DNA of 64,000 nucleotides. Source: Monodelphis domestica (Eukaryota > Chordata > Mammalia > Didelphimorphia > Didelphidae). The notes under the pieces were generated by a model, which did no database searches, had not been told where the DNA came from, and worked only from the letters and a program-made list of their open reading frames with translations. Location: the NCBI RefSeq assembly GCF_027887165.1, contig NC_077227.1:78312988-78376987 (forward strand), in the 5' to 3' direction. Of the stretch, positions 43,751-55,047 are shown in pieces; the first letter of the stretch is position 1; the number at the start of each line of letters is the position of its first letter. The translations under genes and the position numbers were made by a program.

Positions 43751-45544
43751 TGGACTTCTCCATTAGTGGCGGTGTAATGTCCCTGAACAATTTGCAGGGA
43801 TCTAGGAGAAAAAAACACCATTCATAAGCAGAGGACAAACTGTGGGAGTAGAAACACCGAGGAAAAGCAACTGCCTGAATACAGCGGTTGAGAGGACATG
43901 ACAGAGGAGAGACTCTAAATGAACACTCTAATGCAAATATTATCAACATAACAATGGGTTCAAATCAAGAAAACATGTAATGCCCAGTGGATTTACGCGT
44001 TGGCTATGGGGGGCGGGGGGGAGGAAAAGAAAATGATCTATGTCTTTAATGAATAATGCTTGGAAATGATCAAATAAAATATAAAAAAAAAAAGATTGTT
44101 TCCCAATTTGTTGCTTCCCTTCTAATCTTGATTGTACTGGTGATATTTGTCAGTTTGCTTGTTAATATGGTCAATTATGTGGACGGTTTTCCTAATGTTG
44201 AACCATCCTTGCATTCCTGGTGTAAATTCTACCTGATCATAATGAATAACCCTCATGATCACTTGCTGGAGTCTTTTTGCTAGTATTCTATTTACGATTT
44301 TTGCATCTATGTTCATTAAGGAGATTGGCCTGTAGTTTTCTTTCTCTGTTTTTGATCTAACTGGCTTTGGAATCAGTACCATATTTGTGTCATAAAAGGA
44401 ATTTGGTAGAACACCCTCCTTGCTTATTCTGTCAAATAGTTTATAAAATATTGGGATTAAATGTTCTTTGAATGTTTGACAGAATTCACTTGTTAATCCA
44501 TCAGGCCCTGGGGATTTTTTCTTAGGGAGTTCTTTGATGGCTCATTCAATTTATTTTTCCAATATGGGGCTATTTAAGTATTGTATTTCTTCTTCTGTTA
44601 ATCTACACAATTTATATTTTTGTAAATATTCAACCATATCACCTAGATTGCCATATTTATTGCCATATAATTGGGCAATTTAAAAAATGATTTTTTAATG
44701 ATTGCCTTGATTTCCTCTCCCTTTTCATCTTGGATAATGTCAATTTGATTTTCTTCTTTTCTTTTTTTTTGTTAGGTTGATCAGTACTTTGTCTATTTTA
44801 TTTGTTTTTTCAAAGTACCAGCTTCTAGTCTTGTTTATTAATTAAATAGTTCTTTTACTTTCAATTTTATTAATTTCTCCTTTAATTTTTAGGATCTCTA
44901 ATTCAAATTCAATTTTCACTTGGGGATTTTTAATTTGTTCACTTTCTAGTTTTTTAATTTGCATGTCCAATTCTTTGACTTATGCCTTCCCTAATTTGTT
45001 AATATATGACCTCAAGGATATGAATTTCCCCCTTAGTACTGCTTTGGCTGCATCCCATAGATTTTGAAAGGAAGTTTCATTATTGTCATTTTCTTCAATG
45101 AAATTGTTTCTATGATTTGTTCTCTAACCAATTTTGGAGAATCATATTATTTAATTTCCAATTAATTTTTGATTTGGCTCTCCATGTACCCTTACTGATC
45201 ATTATTTTTATTGCCTTATGATTTGAAAAGGTTGCATTTATTATTTCTGCTTTTCTGCATTTGTTTGCCATGTTTTTATGACCTAGTATATGGTCAATCT
45301 TTGTGAATGTACCATGTGCTACTGAAAAGAAGGTGTATTCCTTTTTGTCCCTATTTATTTTTCTCCATATATCTATTAAGTCTAATTTTTCTAAGATTTC
45401 AATCACATCTCTTACCTCTTTCTTATTTATTTTTTTATTTGATTTATCTATATCTGAGAGGAAGTTTCAGATCTCCCACTAGTATAATTTTATTATCTAT
45501 TTCCTCCTTCAACCCCTCTAATTTCTTCTTTAGAAATTTGGATG

Positions 45545-45746
45545 GGGGCAGCTGTGTAGCTCAGTGGATTGATAGCCTGGGCTAGAGACAGGAGGTCCTA
45601 GGTTCAAATCTGGCCTCAGACAATTCCCATCTGTGTGACCCTGGGCAAGTCATTTGATCCCCATTTTCTATCCCTTACCACTCTTCTGCCTTGTAGCCAA
45701 CACACAGTATTGACTCCAAGATGGAAGGTAAAGGTTTAAAAAAAAA
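45545..45746 (+). repeat. Short-type SINE inserted in the old L1, 13-bp target duplication
   Basis: Flanked by identical AGAAATTTGGATG at 45532-45544 and 45747-45759. Full-length from GGGGCAGCTGTGTAGCTCAG to GGAAGGTAAAGGTTT and an A-run. Confidence 0.97.
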
Positions 45747-47150
45747 AGAAATTTGGATGCTATACCATTTGGTGCATACATGTTTAGTACTGATATTTTC
45801 TCATTGTCTATACTGCCTTTTATCAAGATGTAATTACCTTATCTATTTCTTTTAATCAGATCTATTTTTACTTTGGTTTTGTCAGATATCATGATTGCAA
45901 CTCCTGCCTTCTTTTTCTCATTTAAAGCCCAATAGATTTTGCTTTGGCCTTTTACCATTAATCTGTGTGTGTCTACCTGCTTCCTGTGTGTTCCTTGTAA
46001 ACAACATATGGTAGGATTTTGGTTTCTAATCCACTCTGCTATTTGATTCCACTTTATGGGTGAGTTCATCCCATTCACATTCAAAGTTATGATTACTACC
46101 TGTGTATTCCCCAACATTTTCATTTTCTCTCCTTTTCCTGCCCTTTCCTCTTTCACTATTACCTTCTACACAAGTGTTCTATTTTTAATCAGTCCCCCTA
46201 ATCTGCACCCTTATTTTACTTTTTTTTCTCCTCTCTCCCTTCTTATTCTTTTCTTATTTTTCTTTTGGGGTATTTTTAAGCTACTACACACACTCTTCCT
46301 CCCTAGTATTGCTTCCATCCCCACCCTCCCTTTTCTTCCCCCTCCCTTTTTATTTCCCTTTTATTTTTTTAGGATCTATTAAATTTCCTTCCCTCTCTCT
46401 TTCCCTCCCCCCTTTTTAACCCCCCTTAGTTTTCCTCTCTCAACTTCCCTATAGGGTAAGATAGAATTTGATACCCCAATGGATCTAGATGCTCTTCACT
46501 CTTGGAATTGATTCCACTGAGAGTAAGGTTTGAGTATTACCTTTTAACACTATCTTCCTCTCCTTCTTATAGTTGTATTCTTCTCCTCCCCCTCCCATGT
46601 GCCTTTTTGTGTAATATAGATTATACTGATTTTCTTATTCCTTCAAGTTTTTCTTGGTGCCATCTTCTCTCCCCCCCTTTTTTCTTTCTTTTTTTATATA
46701 TGATTTTATACCACTTAGTACCTCAATCTCTACCTATGAATAATTCTTCTAACTACTATAATAGTGAATACAATTTTTGACAGTTATAAATAATATTTTT
46801 CCATATAGGAATATAAACAATTTGGTCTTAATGAGACCCTTAAAGGAAAAAAAATAAGACCCCTCTCTTTCTTATTTATCTTTTCATGTTTCTCTTGCTT
46901 TTTGTATTTTGATGTCAAATTTCCTGTTTAGTTCTGGTCTTTTCTTTACAAATATTTGGAAGTCTTCTATTTTGTTGAATGTCCATACTTAATGCTCTGG
47001 AAGTATACAATCAATTTTGGTGGTATAAATCTTGAAATTTCTCAGAATTGTGAATGTTAAAAATTTCCACATTGAGGAATCCTCCATTGGAACAAATTCC
47101 CTACTGGAAACATTCCCCATTTTGATGTGAAAACTCACCAGGATCAGAAA

Positions 47151-47270
47151 TGGGAGGACCTCTACTCCACCCATACTTAAGACTGCTTTAGGGGAGAAAA
47201 CTCCTTGCTATGGGAGGACCTCTACTCCACCCGTACTTAAGACTGCTTTAGGGGAGAAAACTTGCTAAAC
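47151..47270 (+). repeat. 60-bp tandem duplication in the LTR U3
   Basis: Two 60-base units (47151-47210, 47211-47270) share TGGGAGGACCTCTACTCCAC and TACTTAAGACTGCTTTAGGG and differ at a few bases near their ends. Confidence 0.97.
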
Positions 47271-47396
47271 AATGAAAATACTTGGACCCATGCTTTTAAT
47301 AAGGCAAGGAGTTCTTTGAGCCATGCCTGTTTTTTAGAATTGATACAATGGGATGCTAGGTACCTAAAAGGGTTGGGCAAATTTTCTCTTAATGAT

Positions 47397-47508
47397 ATTA
47401 GTCGACTCAGCTGTGTTTTCCCTGATTCAGACTTACTGAGGGGATTAGTCGACACAGCAGCATTTTCTCTGGTTCAGACTTACTGAGGAGATTAGTCCAC
47501 TTAGCAGG
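47397..47508 (+). repeat. 47-bp tandem repeat (2.4 units) in the LTR U3
   Basis: Units start ATTAGTCGACTCAG (47397), ATTAGTCGACACAG (47444) and ATTAGTCCACTTAG (47491), and share TTCAGACTTACTGAGG. They lie 90-200 bases upstream of the TATA box, the normal location of LTR enhancer repeats. Confidence 0.93.
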
Positions 47509-47990
47509 AATTCAGATGGGCAGTCCTTTGGAAAACATCTACAGTGATTGGTAGATGTAAGGACTTAGGGGAGGGGACATAGGAGAAAAACCCCTATATA
47601 AGAAAAAACAGAATCTCTTGAGAAGACAATCCTTTTGGAGAAAGCTCTTATGAGGATTGCTTGGGAAGAATCTCTTGAGAGAGGCTCTGGAGAAGGGAAG
47701 CTCTTGGAGGACAATCTCTAAGGAGGTGTCATTGAAGCTCCTCTGAGGGGACTCTGTCCCTCTGGAGGCTCTGGAGAGAGGCCCTTTGAAACAGTCTCTG
47801 GCTGGATCTCTCTTTGAGGAGGACTCTGGCTGGAACTCTCTCTGGTGAAATCAACTGAGATGGAGCTGGCCTGGTGTCCCTAGAATCCTTGCTTAGACAG
47901 ACTTTGTGGTGAGTGATAAAAGACTAACTGACTGATCTCTCTCTTAAGACTCAGGTCTAGGCCATGTTGGCTTAAGGCCCTTCATACTTA

Positions 47991-47998
<8 letters not shown>

Positions 47999-48054
<56 letters not shown>
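47999..48054. repeat. (CT)28 microsatellite inside the LTR
   Basis: Uninterrupted CT dinucleotides, between the putative transcription start and the poly-A signal of the LTR. Confidence 0.98.
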
Positions 48055-48057
<3 letters not shown>

Positions 48058-49287
48058 ATTACTCATTGTATTATTAATTAAATTCTCTATAAAACCCAGT
48101 TGACTTGGGCATATTCATGATTGGGAATATATTCCCTGGTGGCCACCTTATATTTGATTTAAAAACCAAGACACTGTAGTGAAACATATTTTCTGCGGTC
48201 AAATTAACCCACCCTCTCTTATCTATCACAATTTATATCTTCCACCATTTTAACTCACTACAGTTTACAACATCAACCATTTTAATTATAACAGTGGGTA
48301 GGTGGTCCTTGGTTTTAGACCCATTTCTCTTGTCTTTCTGAATATCGTATTCCAAGCCTTTTGGTCTTTTAGTGTGGAGGCTGCCAGATTCTGTGTAATC
48401 CTGATTGGTGCTTCTTGATATCTGAATTGTCTCTTTCTGGCTTCTTGTAATATTTTTTCCTTAGCTTGGAAGCTTTTGAATTTTGCAATTACATTCCTGG
48501 GGGTTACCTTTTGAGGATTTAGTGTAGCAGATGATCTATGGACTCTTTAACAGTCTATTTTGCCCTCTTGTTGCAGAACCTCAGGGCAGTTTTCTTGGAT
48601 AATTTCTTGTAGTATGATGTCAAGATTTCTGTTTATTTCCAGGTTTTCAGGTAGGCCTATGATTCTCAAATTGTCTCTCCAAGATCTATTTTCAATGTTA
48701 ACCACGCTCTCAACGAAATATTTTGTGTTGCCTTCTAACCTGTCATTCTTTTAACTTTGTTTTATTAATTCTTGCTGTCTTGTGAGATCATTGGCTTCTA
48801 CTTGCCCAATTCTAGTTTTTAATGACTGGTTTTCAGCTAAGATCTTTTGACTTCCCTTTTTGATTTGATCTATCCTGCTTTTTCATGGCTTCCAGAAGGT
48901 CATTTCTGGTCTTCAATATGCTATTTATTTCATTTGATTTCTGGGCTTCAACTTCCAAGTGGGAGATCCTGTCTTTTAAACTGTTATTTTCTTTTTGAAC
49001 TATTTCCCACTTTTCTTGCCACATCTCTTCCATTTTTCTCATAATCTTTGATTTAAGGTCTTCAAGAACTTATGACCAATTTCCATTTTTTTTGAAGGTT
49101 TGGGTGTGTTTAATTGTTTGTTATATTCCTCTGTCTCTTCTTTAGTTTGGGTTTTTCTTCATAAAAATTATCAAGGGCTAAAGTTTTCTTCTTGTTTTTT
49201 TTTGATGTTTGTGTATTTTAGTTCCTGAGAGTTGGTGGCCATTCATTGCCTTGTTCCTTCCTGGTCAGATGTCTAAGTGAGGAATGT

Positions 49288-49720
49288 GGGTGATCTTTGT
49301 ATTGGACTCTGGAGAGGTTTTTGCCCTGAGGATATTTTTCCCAGTCCTCAGCAGTGTCCAGCTGCTCTTGGTGGCAGGCCAAGCCCCCAAGAACTCAAAG
49401 ATTGCCTCATAGAGGTCTGGGTGTGGAGTATAGGCAAGTCTCTGTATTAAGCACTGGAGAGGTTTTTACCCACAGGCTATTTTTTGGGTCCCTGTGTCAT
49501 TTTGCTTTGAGCCACTTCTCTCTGCCCAAACTCAGCACCCTATCTCCATGTTTCCTCAGCCTCCTGGGATCCCTAGTCTTGTTGTTCTTCCAGGTAGGTC
49601 CAGCCCCTGAGAACTTAAAGATTACCTGGAAGAGGTCTGGGTGTGGAGTGTAAGCAAACTCTGTATTGAGCACTGGAGAGATTTTTGTCTGAGGGCTTTT
49701 TTCTGGTTCTCTGTGGTATT
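49288..49720 (-). repeat. Repeated monomers in the old L1 5' UTR
   Basis: Three related blocks contain (plus strand) CTGGAGAGGTTTTTGCCCTGAG (about 49307), CTGGAGAGGTTTTTACCCACAG (about 49454) and CTGGAGAGATTTTTGTCTGAG (about 49673). The latter two are also preceded by GAGGTCTGGGTGTGGAGT. Spacings are about 147 and 219 bases. Confidence 0.85.
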
Positions 49721-50116
49721 TTGTGAGCCTCCCCCTCTTTGCAAGCTCCACACATTATCTCAATGTTTCCTCAGCCTCCCAGTGTTCCAAGTCTAGTTTC
49801 TCTTAGGGGTAAGTCTGTGTTGACCTCAGCCAGCCTCCCTCCTAAAACTTAGAATTTTGTCCCCTGCTGGCTGGGACTCTGGAAAGGTAGGTGAAGTGGG
49901 GGAGGGGTGATGAGCTCGCCCCTTGGTGGGGGAAATTTTGCTCCCTTTTAGCATGGAAATATCCTAACTCTGTCTACCTTCCATGCTGTGCCCTACCATG
50001 GAAGTCCTTCACTCATTTGACTTTGGTTTTGTCATTTTGAGGTACTCTGTCTTGATCAGTGGAGAGAAGAGCTCTGCTTCTACTCTGGAGTCACCTTGAC
50101 CTGGAAGTCCCAAGAG

Positions 50117-50465
50117 AGTTTTTACTTGCTGTCCATAGTGCCTAGAACTCTCTCCTGCCTAATCTCAATCTCCTGATGTCTCTGACTTCCTTCAAATCTC
50201 AGCTAAAATCCTACTTTCTGCAAAAATCCTTTCCTGGACCCCTTAATGTTAATGAATGAGTTTATCCTGAATAGCTTGTTTGTATAGAGTTGTGTGCACA
50301 TTGCCTCAGCTTCTTGAGAACAGAGAGTTTGTTTTTTGCCCATCTTTGTAACCCCAGCACTTAGCACAATGCCTGGAATATATAATATACCCATCATAAT
50401 TGTGAAATAGAAAATCATAATTTATATATCCCCATTGCCTAGCACAGTGACTTGCACATAGTAAT
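50117..50465 (+). repeat. L2 3' end, right half of the split copy
   Basis: ACTTGCTGTCCATAGTGCCTAG, CTGACTTCCTTCAAATCTCAGC, TAAAATCCTACTTTCTGC and CAGCACTTAGCACAATGCCTGG continue the L2 interrupted at 36582. Confidence 0.88.
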
Positions 50466-50477
50466 TACTAAAGTTGG

Positions 50478-50830
50478 TTGTTGTTGTTCATTGATTTCAA
50501 TCATATTTGACTCTTCAGGACTACTTTTAGGGTTTTCTTGGCAAAGATACTGCAGTGATTTGCCATTTCCTTCTCTAGCTCATTTGACAAATGAAAAAAC
50601 CGAAGCAAAAAGGGTTAAATGACTTGTCCAGGGTCATGCAGCTAATATGTCTGAGGCTGGATTTGAACTCAGGTCTTCCTGACTCCAGGTCTTGTGTTTT
50701 ATCCATTGTGTCACCTAGCTGTACTACAAGTATTATCATTCCCGTCTTACAGATGAGGAAAGTGATATGGAGAGGGGTTGTAATTTGCCCAAGTGGGTAT
50801 CTAAGGTAGGATATAATTCCAGATCTTCAT
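50478..50830 (-). repeat. Long-type SINE followed by MIR-like piece
   Basis: 50478-50725 is a minus copy (GTTGTTGTTCATTGATTTC..GGGTTTTCTTGGCAAAG..GTCACCTAGCTG). 50735-50830 has MIR-like CGTCTTACAGATGAGGAAAGTG. Confidence 0.88.
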
Positions 50831-51168
50831 ACTTAAATTATAAGATATCACACCACATATACAAGGCTATGGGTAAACTGACCTTTGAAGGAAGATAAAG
50901 ATTTTAAGAGGCAAGAAGGAGAAAGGAATGCATTCCAGGGATGGGAGTTTATTTGAATTCATAGAAATTCCTACTTTGCTGCACCCCTTTGGATTTCTTT
51001 CCCTCACTGTCAGGAATTTTCTCATACTATGAGCTCCTCCCAAAACCTCCTGTTAAGCAGGATTCTCTGGCCAGCCATTTCTTTATTTCTCCTTGGATTC
51101 TCCATTGTACCCAGCTTCCTTCACTCCATTCTTTCCAGGTTCCTTTTGTGCATTTCCTTTCCTCTTTA
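50831..51168. other. Unassigned stretch
   Basis: No supported gene or repeat was found. Confidence 0.5.
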
Positions 51169-53216
51169 CAGAAGAAATCCAGCGCTTTGCTGACACGAAA
51201 AACTATAAACAATTATTCAGTGCCCTCAAGACTGTCTATGGGCCATTAAAATCCGCCATCGCCCCCTTGCTATCCTCTGATGGCGACACTCTCATAAAAG
51301 ACAAAAAAATGCATCAGCAACAGGTGGAAAGAACACTTCAGCCAGCTCTTCAACCTACTTTCCTCAGTCGACCAAAGTGCCCTTGTCCAGATCCCCCAAA
51401 ACCGCATCATCAAGCAACTTGATGTCCCTCCTTCAATAGAGGAAGTCCAAAAAGCCATTAAACAAATGAGTGCAGGCAAGGCACCCGGTAAAGACGGGAT
51501 CCCAACCAAGATGTACAAGGCCCTAAAGGGAAAGGCTCTTCAGGCATTCCATATAGTGCTGACCAGCATGTGGGAAGAGGAAGACATGCCCCCAGGACTA
51601 AGAGATGCCTCCATTGTAGCCCTATACAAGAACAAAGGCTCACGAGCAGCCGGTGACAACTACAGAGGCATCTCACTACTCTCCACTGCCGGAAAGATCC
51701 TCGCCTGTGTTATACTCAACAGACTCGTCATCTGTTTCAGAGCAGAACCTGTCTGAATCACAATGCGGCTTCCGACCAGATCACAGCACCATCGACATGG
51801 TCTTCACGGTGAGGCAAATGCAGGAAAAATGCCTTGAGCAGAACCTGAGTCTCTATATTGTCTTCATAGACCTGATGAAGGCGTTCGACACAGTGTACAG
51901 GGACGCATTGTGTGGTGATCCTCAGCAAGCTCGGTTGCCCAACAAAATTCGTCAAACTGATCAAGCTCTTTCATGTCGACATGACAGGGGAAGTCCTATC
52001 TGGTGGAGAGACTTCCGATCGCTTTAACATCTCCAATGGTGTGAAACAAGGCTGTGTCCTCGCTCTGGTGCTATTCAATCTATTTTTCACCCAAGTATTA
52101 CGACATGCTGTGATGGATCTAGACCTGGGCGTCTACATCAAATACTGACTGGATGGCTCACTATTCGACCTTCACCGCCTGACTGCAAAAACAAAGACAA
52201 CAGAGAGACTCATCCTGGAAGCTCTCTTTGCAGATGACTGTGCTCTCATGGCCCACCAAGAAAATCATCTCCAAACCATTGTGGACAGGTTCTCCACCGC
52301 AACAAAACTGTTTGGCCTGACTATCAGCCTCAGCAAAACAGAGGTGCTGTTCCAACCTGCACCAGGGAGGCCAACGAACCAGCCATGCATTACAATCGAT
52401 GGCACGCAGCTTTCTAACGTCAACACTTTCAAGTACCTGGGCAGCACCATCGCCAATGACGGGTCCCTAGACCACGAGATCAATGCTAGGATCCAAAAGG
52501 CCAGCCAGGCACTCAGGCGGCTGCTCTCCAAAGTCCTCCAACACAGAGGTGTAAGCACTGCGACGAAGCTCAAAGTGTACAACGCAGCGGTCCTCAGCTC
52601 GCTCCTGTACGGTTGTGAAACATGGACACTGTACTGGAAGCACATGAAACAGCTGGAGCAATTCCACCAATGCTCCCTCCGGTCAATCATGAGGATCCAA
52701 TGGCAGGACCGAATCACCATCAGGAAGTCCTCGACAGAGCCAACTCCACCAGCATCGAAGTCCTCAAAACCCAGCCACGATGGTCTGGACACGTCATCCG
52801 CATGGAACCACAGGGAATACCAAGACAGGTATTCTACGGTGAACTGTCAGCTGGACTCGGGAAACAAGGCCGACCAAAGAAAAGATTCAAGGATCAGCTA
52901 AAGTCCAACTTGAAGTGGGCTGGCATGACACCAAAGCGACTAGAACTCACTGCCTCTGACAGAAGCAGCTGGCGAACCCACATTAACCATGCCGCCGCCA
53001 CCTTTGAAGATGAGCGACGTCGATGTCTTGCCGCTGCGCGTGAACACCGACACCAGGCCACAACCGTACCTCCCGTAACAACGGGCGTCCCATGCCCCAT
53101 GCGCCACAAACTGTGCGCCTCAGCCTTTGGACTTCAAAGCCACATGAGGGTACATCAATAGATGATAATGCACCAAGACAATGTCATTCTCGGTCATGGA
53201 GAGACTACTACTAACT
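51169..53216 (+). mobile_element. RTE-like non-LTR retrotransposon, 5'-truncated and decayed
   Basis: Translated pieces in three frames give a LINE polymerase without the endonuclease: EEIQRFADTKNYKQLFSALK, KAPGKDGIPTKMYK, DNYRGISLLSTAGKI, SQCGFRPDHSTIDMVF, VFIDLMKAFDTV, NGVKQGCVLA, ALFADDCALMA (catalytic FADD intact), FKYLGSTIANDGSLDHEI, LLYGCETWT, RWSGHVIRM and RPKKRFKDQLKSNLKW. The C-terminal CASAFGLQSHMRVH resembles a terminal zinc-finger-like motif. At least three frameshifts and one stop (TGA 52146-52148, where the family has Arg CGA, so CpG decay) disable it. It ends in an ACTACTACTA tail (about 53204-53213). It is more GC-rich than its surroundings. RTE superfamily is my best call; the exact clade is unresolved. 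Confidence 0.88.
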
Positions 53217-53298
53217 GATTGTCAAATTCAAGGAACAGGTGGAAAAAGATGGGAATGGGTGAAGGAGGCTAATAAGGAGTAAGGGGAGAAAGTTAGGC

Positions 53299-53880
53299 TA
53301 CAGAAGCAGCTAGGCAGCACAGTGGACAGAAAATCAGGTGTGTAAAGGAAACCCCTTCCTCCCAGGGTGGTGAACTTTCTGCTGTCTGAGCCAGTCCATT
53401 AGCGTAGTTGGAACACTCTAGAAACTTTGGTTTCTGAGACGTGATAGACCAGCACACAGGGAAAGGAAGTAAGAAGAGGAGTATAAAAAATGAGACCATA
53501 AAGGAGATTGGATTCTTCTCCAGAGGCCTTTGGCTGGGAGTCTTTCTGCCATTTGGTGTTGGTGACTTGGGCAGAAGACACTCTTGTAGGCTGGTAAGAT
53601 TAGGGTGGAAGGCTAGGATATATTTTTCTACTTCCTTTCCTCCTTATTTCTTTCTTAGACTATATTTATATTAAAATTAAATTGTTAAAAGTTAAATTGT
53701 TAAAATAAAAATATTACATTTAGCATATTACATTTGGCACAGATCTGGAACTGGGAGGACTGACCTCAGACATTTTCTAGCTGTGTGATCCTGCGCAAGC
53801 CACTTAACCCTGATTGCTTAGCCCTTGTCCTTCTGTCTTTGAATTGATGCCAAGAAAGAAGGTAAGGGGTTCAAAAAAAA
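53299..53880 (+). repeat. tRNA-headed SINE split by an LTR
   Basis: The head is AGAAGCAGCTAGGCAGCACAG..AATCAGG (53300-53337). The body resumes at 53740 with CAGATCTGGAACTGGGAGG and runs to AGAAGGTAAGGGGTTC and an A-run. Left flank CAGG and right flank CAGA are the likely duplicated site. Confidence 0.85.
53338..53739 (+). mobile_element. Solitary LTR (copy F), 402 bp, inside a SINE
   Basis: It starts TGTGTAAAGG and ends TTTGGCA. It has TATAAAAA at 53482-53489 and AATAAA at 53704-53709, about 30 bases from the 3' end, so the order U3-R-U5 is plus. It interrupts a SINE at the tRNA-like head. No coding sequence. Confidence 0.75.
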
Positions 53881-53884
53881 AGGA

Positions 53885-54320
53885 AAGAAAATAAAAAAAG
53901 AAAATTAGGTTGGAGCCAAATAGTGGAGGGCTTCAAAATGCCAGACTGTGGAATTTGTATCATATCAGAGAGGCAGTGGAGAACCAGTGGAGTGACACAG
54001 GAGGACTTGTGCCTTAGGAAGATGATTTTGGCAGCTACATAGAGTATACATTGGAGTAGAAAGAGAATGGAAGCAGGGACCCCAGTTTGAAGGTGATTTC
54101 AGGGGTCCAGGGTAGACATGATAAGGGCACAAACTAGAATTAATGGTTGTGTAGGTAGAGAGAAGGGGAGAGATTGGAGGAATGAGATTTAGCTACTGAT
54201 TGGATATAGGATATAGATTGGGAGAGTGACAAATTATGAATCTGGAGCATGAGGATATACCCAACAGAAATGGGAAAGTATGGATGAAGGGCAGGTTCTG
54301 TTTTGGAAGTGTTTTTGCGA
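53885..54320 (-). repeat. L2-type LINE remnant
   Basis: Complement of L2 C-terminal and 3' blocks (TTGGAGCCAAATAGTGGAGGG, AAGATGATTTTGGCAGCTAC, TGGATATAGG...). Continued at 55048-55620. Confidence 0.7.
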
Positions 54321-54337
54321 TGGTCTAGGGAATTTCT

Positions 54338-55047
54338 AGGGAATGGCTAGGTAGCAGAGTAGACAGAGCACTGGGCTTGGTATCAAGATCTGAGTTTAAA
54401 TCCAACCTTAGACACTTACTAGTTGTGTGACCCTGGAAAAGTTATTTAACCTCTGTTTGCCTTGGAGAAGGAAATGGCAAACCACTCCAGTATTTTTGTG
54501 TGAGAATTTATTTTTCACATACTGCAATAATACCCTATATATTTGGGGGAATTACTGTATATTCTTTGTCTGGGATCTGGGTCAGAGATACTATCTATTC
54601 TGCTACTTTCTTTATCCTTGGGAATTCCAAGGAATGTCTTCCTTTGAAACAGAATTTGTTGAATAATTAAAAGGGGCAAGGATTCTTTTCCTGTGTACAT
54701 GTTTCCCATGATGTAGGTATGGGGAAGGGTGGATAGGTTGATGGACCATTTCTTAATCAGTTATCACCAATCAAAGATGTCTTGGCATGATGAAGGGAAG
54801 GACTGAATAATGACCTCCCCAAGACTGATTGACCCAGCTTAGGATGTCCCTGGTTTTTGAGAGACAACCATGGAGACCTATATCACTTTATCAGTTATGA
54901 TACCAGCCTAATCAATAAACTTATATTAGCATCCCAAAATCAGTCTCTCAATTGAATGGTCATTGTAACATTTGACAAGGAAACTTCATGGACAGTATGG
55001 TCCACAGGGTCACACAGAGAATCAGACACAACTGAACAACAACAGAG
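54338..55047 (+). repeat. Long-type SINE split by an LTR
   Basis: The left part is 54338-54498 (AATGGCTAGGTAGCAGAGTAG .. GGCAAACCACTCCAGTATTTTTG). The right part is 54971-55047 (TTTGACAAGGAAACTTCATGG .. ATCAGACACAACTGAACAACAACA). Together they give a normal SINE. Confidence 0.93.
54499..54970 (+). mobile_element. Solitary LTR (copy G), 472 bp, with 4-bp target duplication
   Basis: It starts TGTGAGAATT and ends CATTGTAACA. It is flanked by TTTG on both sides (54495-54498, 54971-54974) within a SINE, and has AATAAA at 54914-54919, 51 bases from the end. The 4-bp duplication fits gammaretrovirus-like (ERV1-type) integration. No coding sequence adjoins it. Confidence 0.87.

Larger units (their letters stand above)
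37672..44090 (+). mobile_element. Young full-length L1, 6.4 kb, with 13-bp target duplication
   Basis: Perfect duplications AAAGATTGTTTCC lie at 37659-37671 and 44091-44103. The element starts GGAGACTTCCGG and ends AATAAAATAT plus an A-run. It contains a 5' UTR of about 776 bp with repeated blocks, ORF1 (38448-39413), a spacer of about 530 bp, ORF2 (39943-43750, two frame breaks) and a 3' UTR with a G-run (about 44010-44027). The insertion site is within ORF2 of the older minus-strand L1. The bottom-strand nick sequence TCTTT/ATA is L1-endonuclease-like. No internal truncation or inversion is seen. Confidence 0.98.
47021..48293 (+). mobile_element. Solitary LTR, 1.27 kb, in the old L1
   Basis: It interrupts L1 ORF1 homology (left side ends ATACAATCAATTTTGG; L1 resumes at GTGGGTAGGTGG). 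The ends form an imperfect inverted repeat, TGGTATAA...TTATAACA. It has TATATAAG at 47595-47602, ATTAAA at 48077-48082 and two sets of tandem repeats in the U3. Its first 250 bases align with the start of LTR copy A. No clear target duplication remains. There is no retroviral coding sequence. Orientation is plus from the TATA/poly-A order. Confidence 0.75.
36583..50116 (-). mobile_element. Old near full-length L1 (minus), host of three later insertions
   Basis: Flanked by AGTTTTTA (36575-36582, 50117-50124) inside one L2 copy. In minus-strand order: 5' end at about 50116 with GGGACTTCCAGGTCAAGGTG; a 5' UTR with three related blocks (49310, 49457, 49676); ORF1 (about 49100 down to 48300, then 47020-46890); and ORF2 from about 46110. 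ORF2 shows endonuclease [12 protein letters not shown] but LQGTH where the catalytic Glu should be, and [20 protein letters not shown]. It then has a 1.3-kb deletion near 44140 that removes the FADD catalytic core. The C-terminal LPFDPAIALLGLYPKEI and 3' UTR (36583-37658) follow. Stops and frameshifts are frequent. It cannot be autonomous. Confidence 0.92.
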
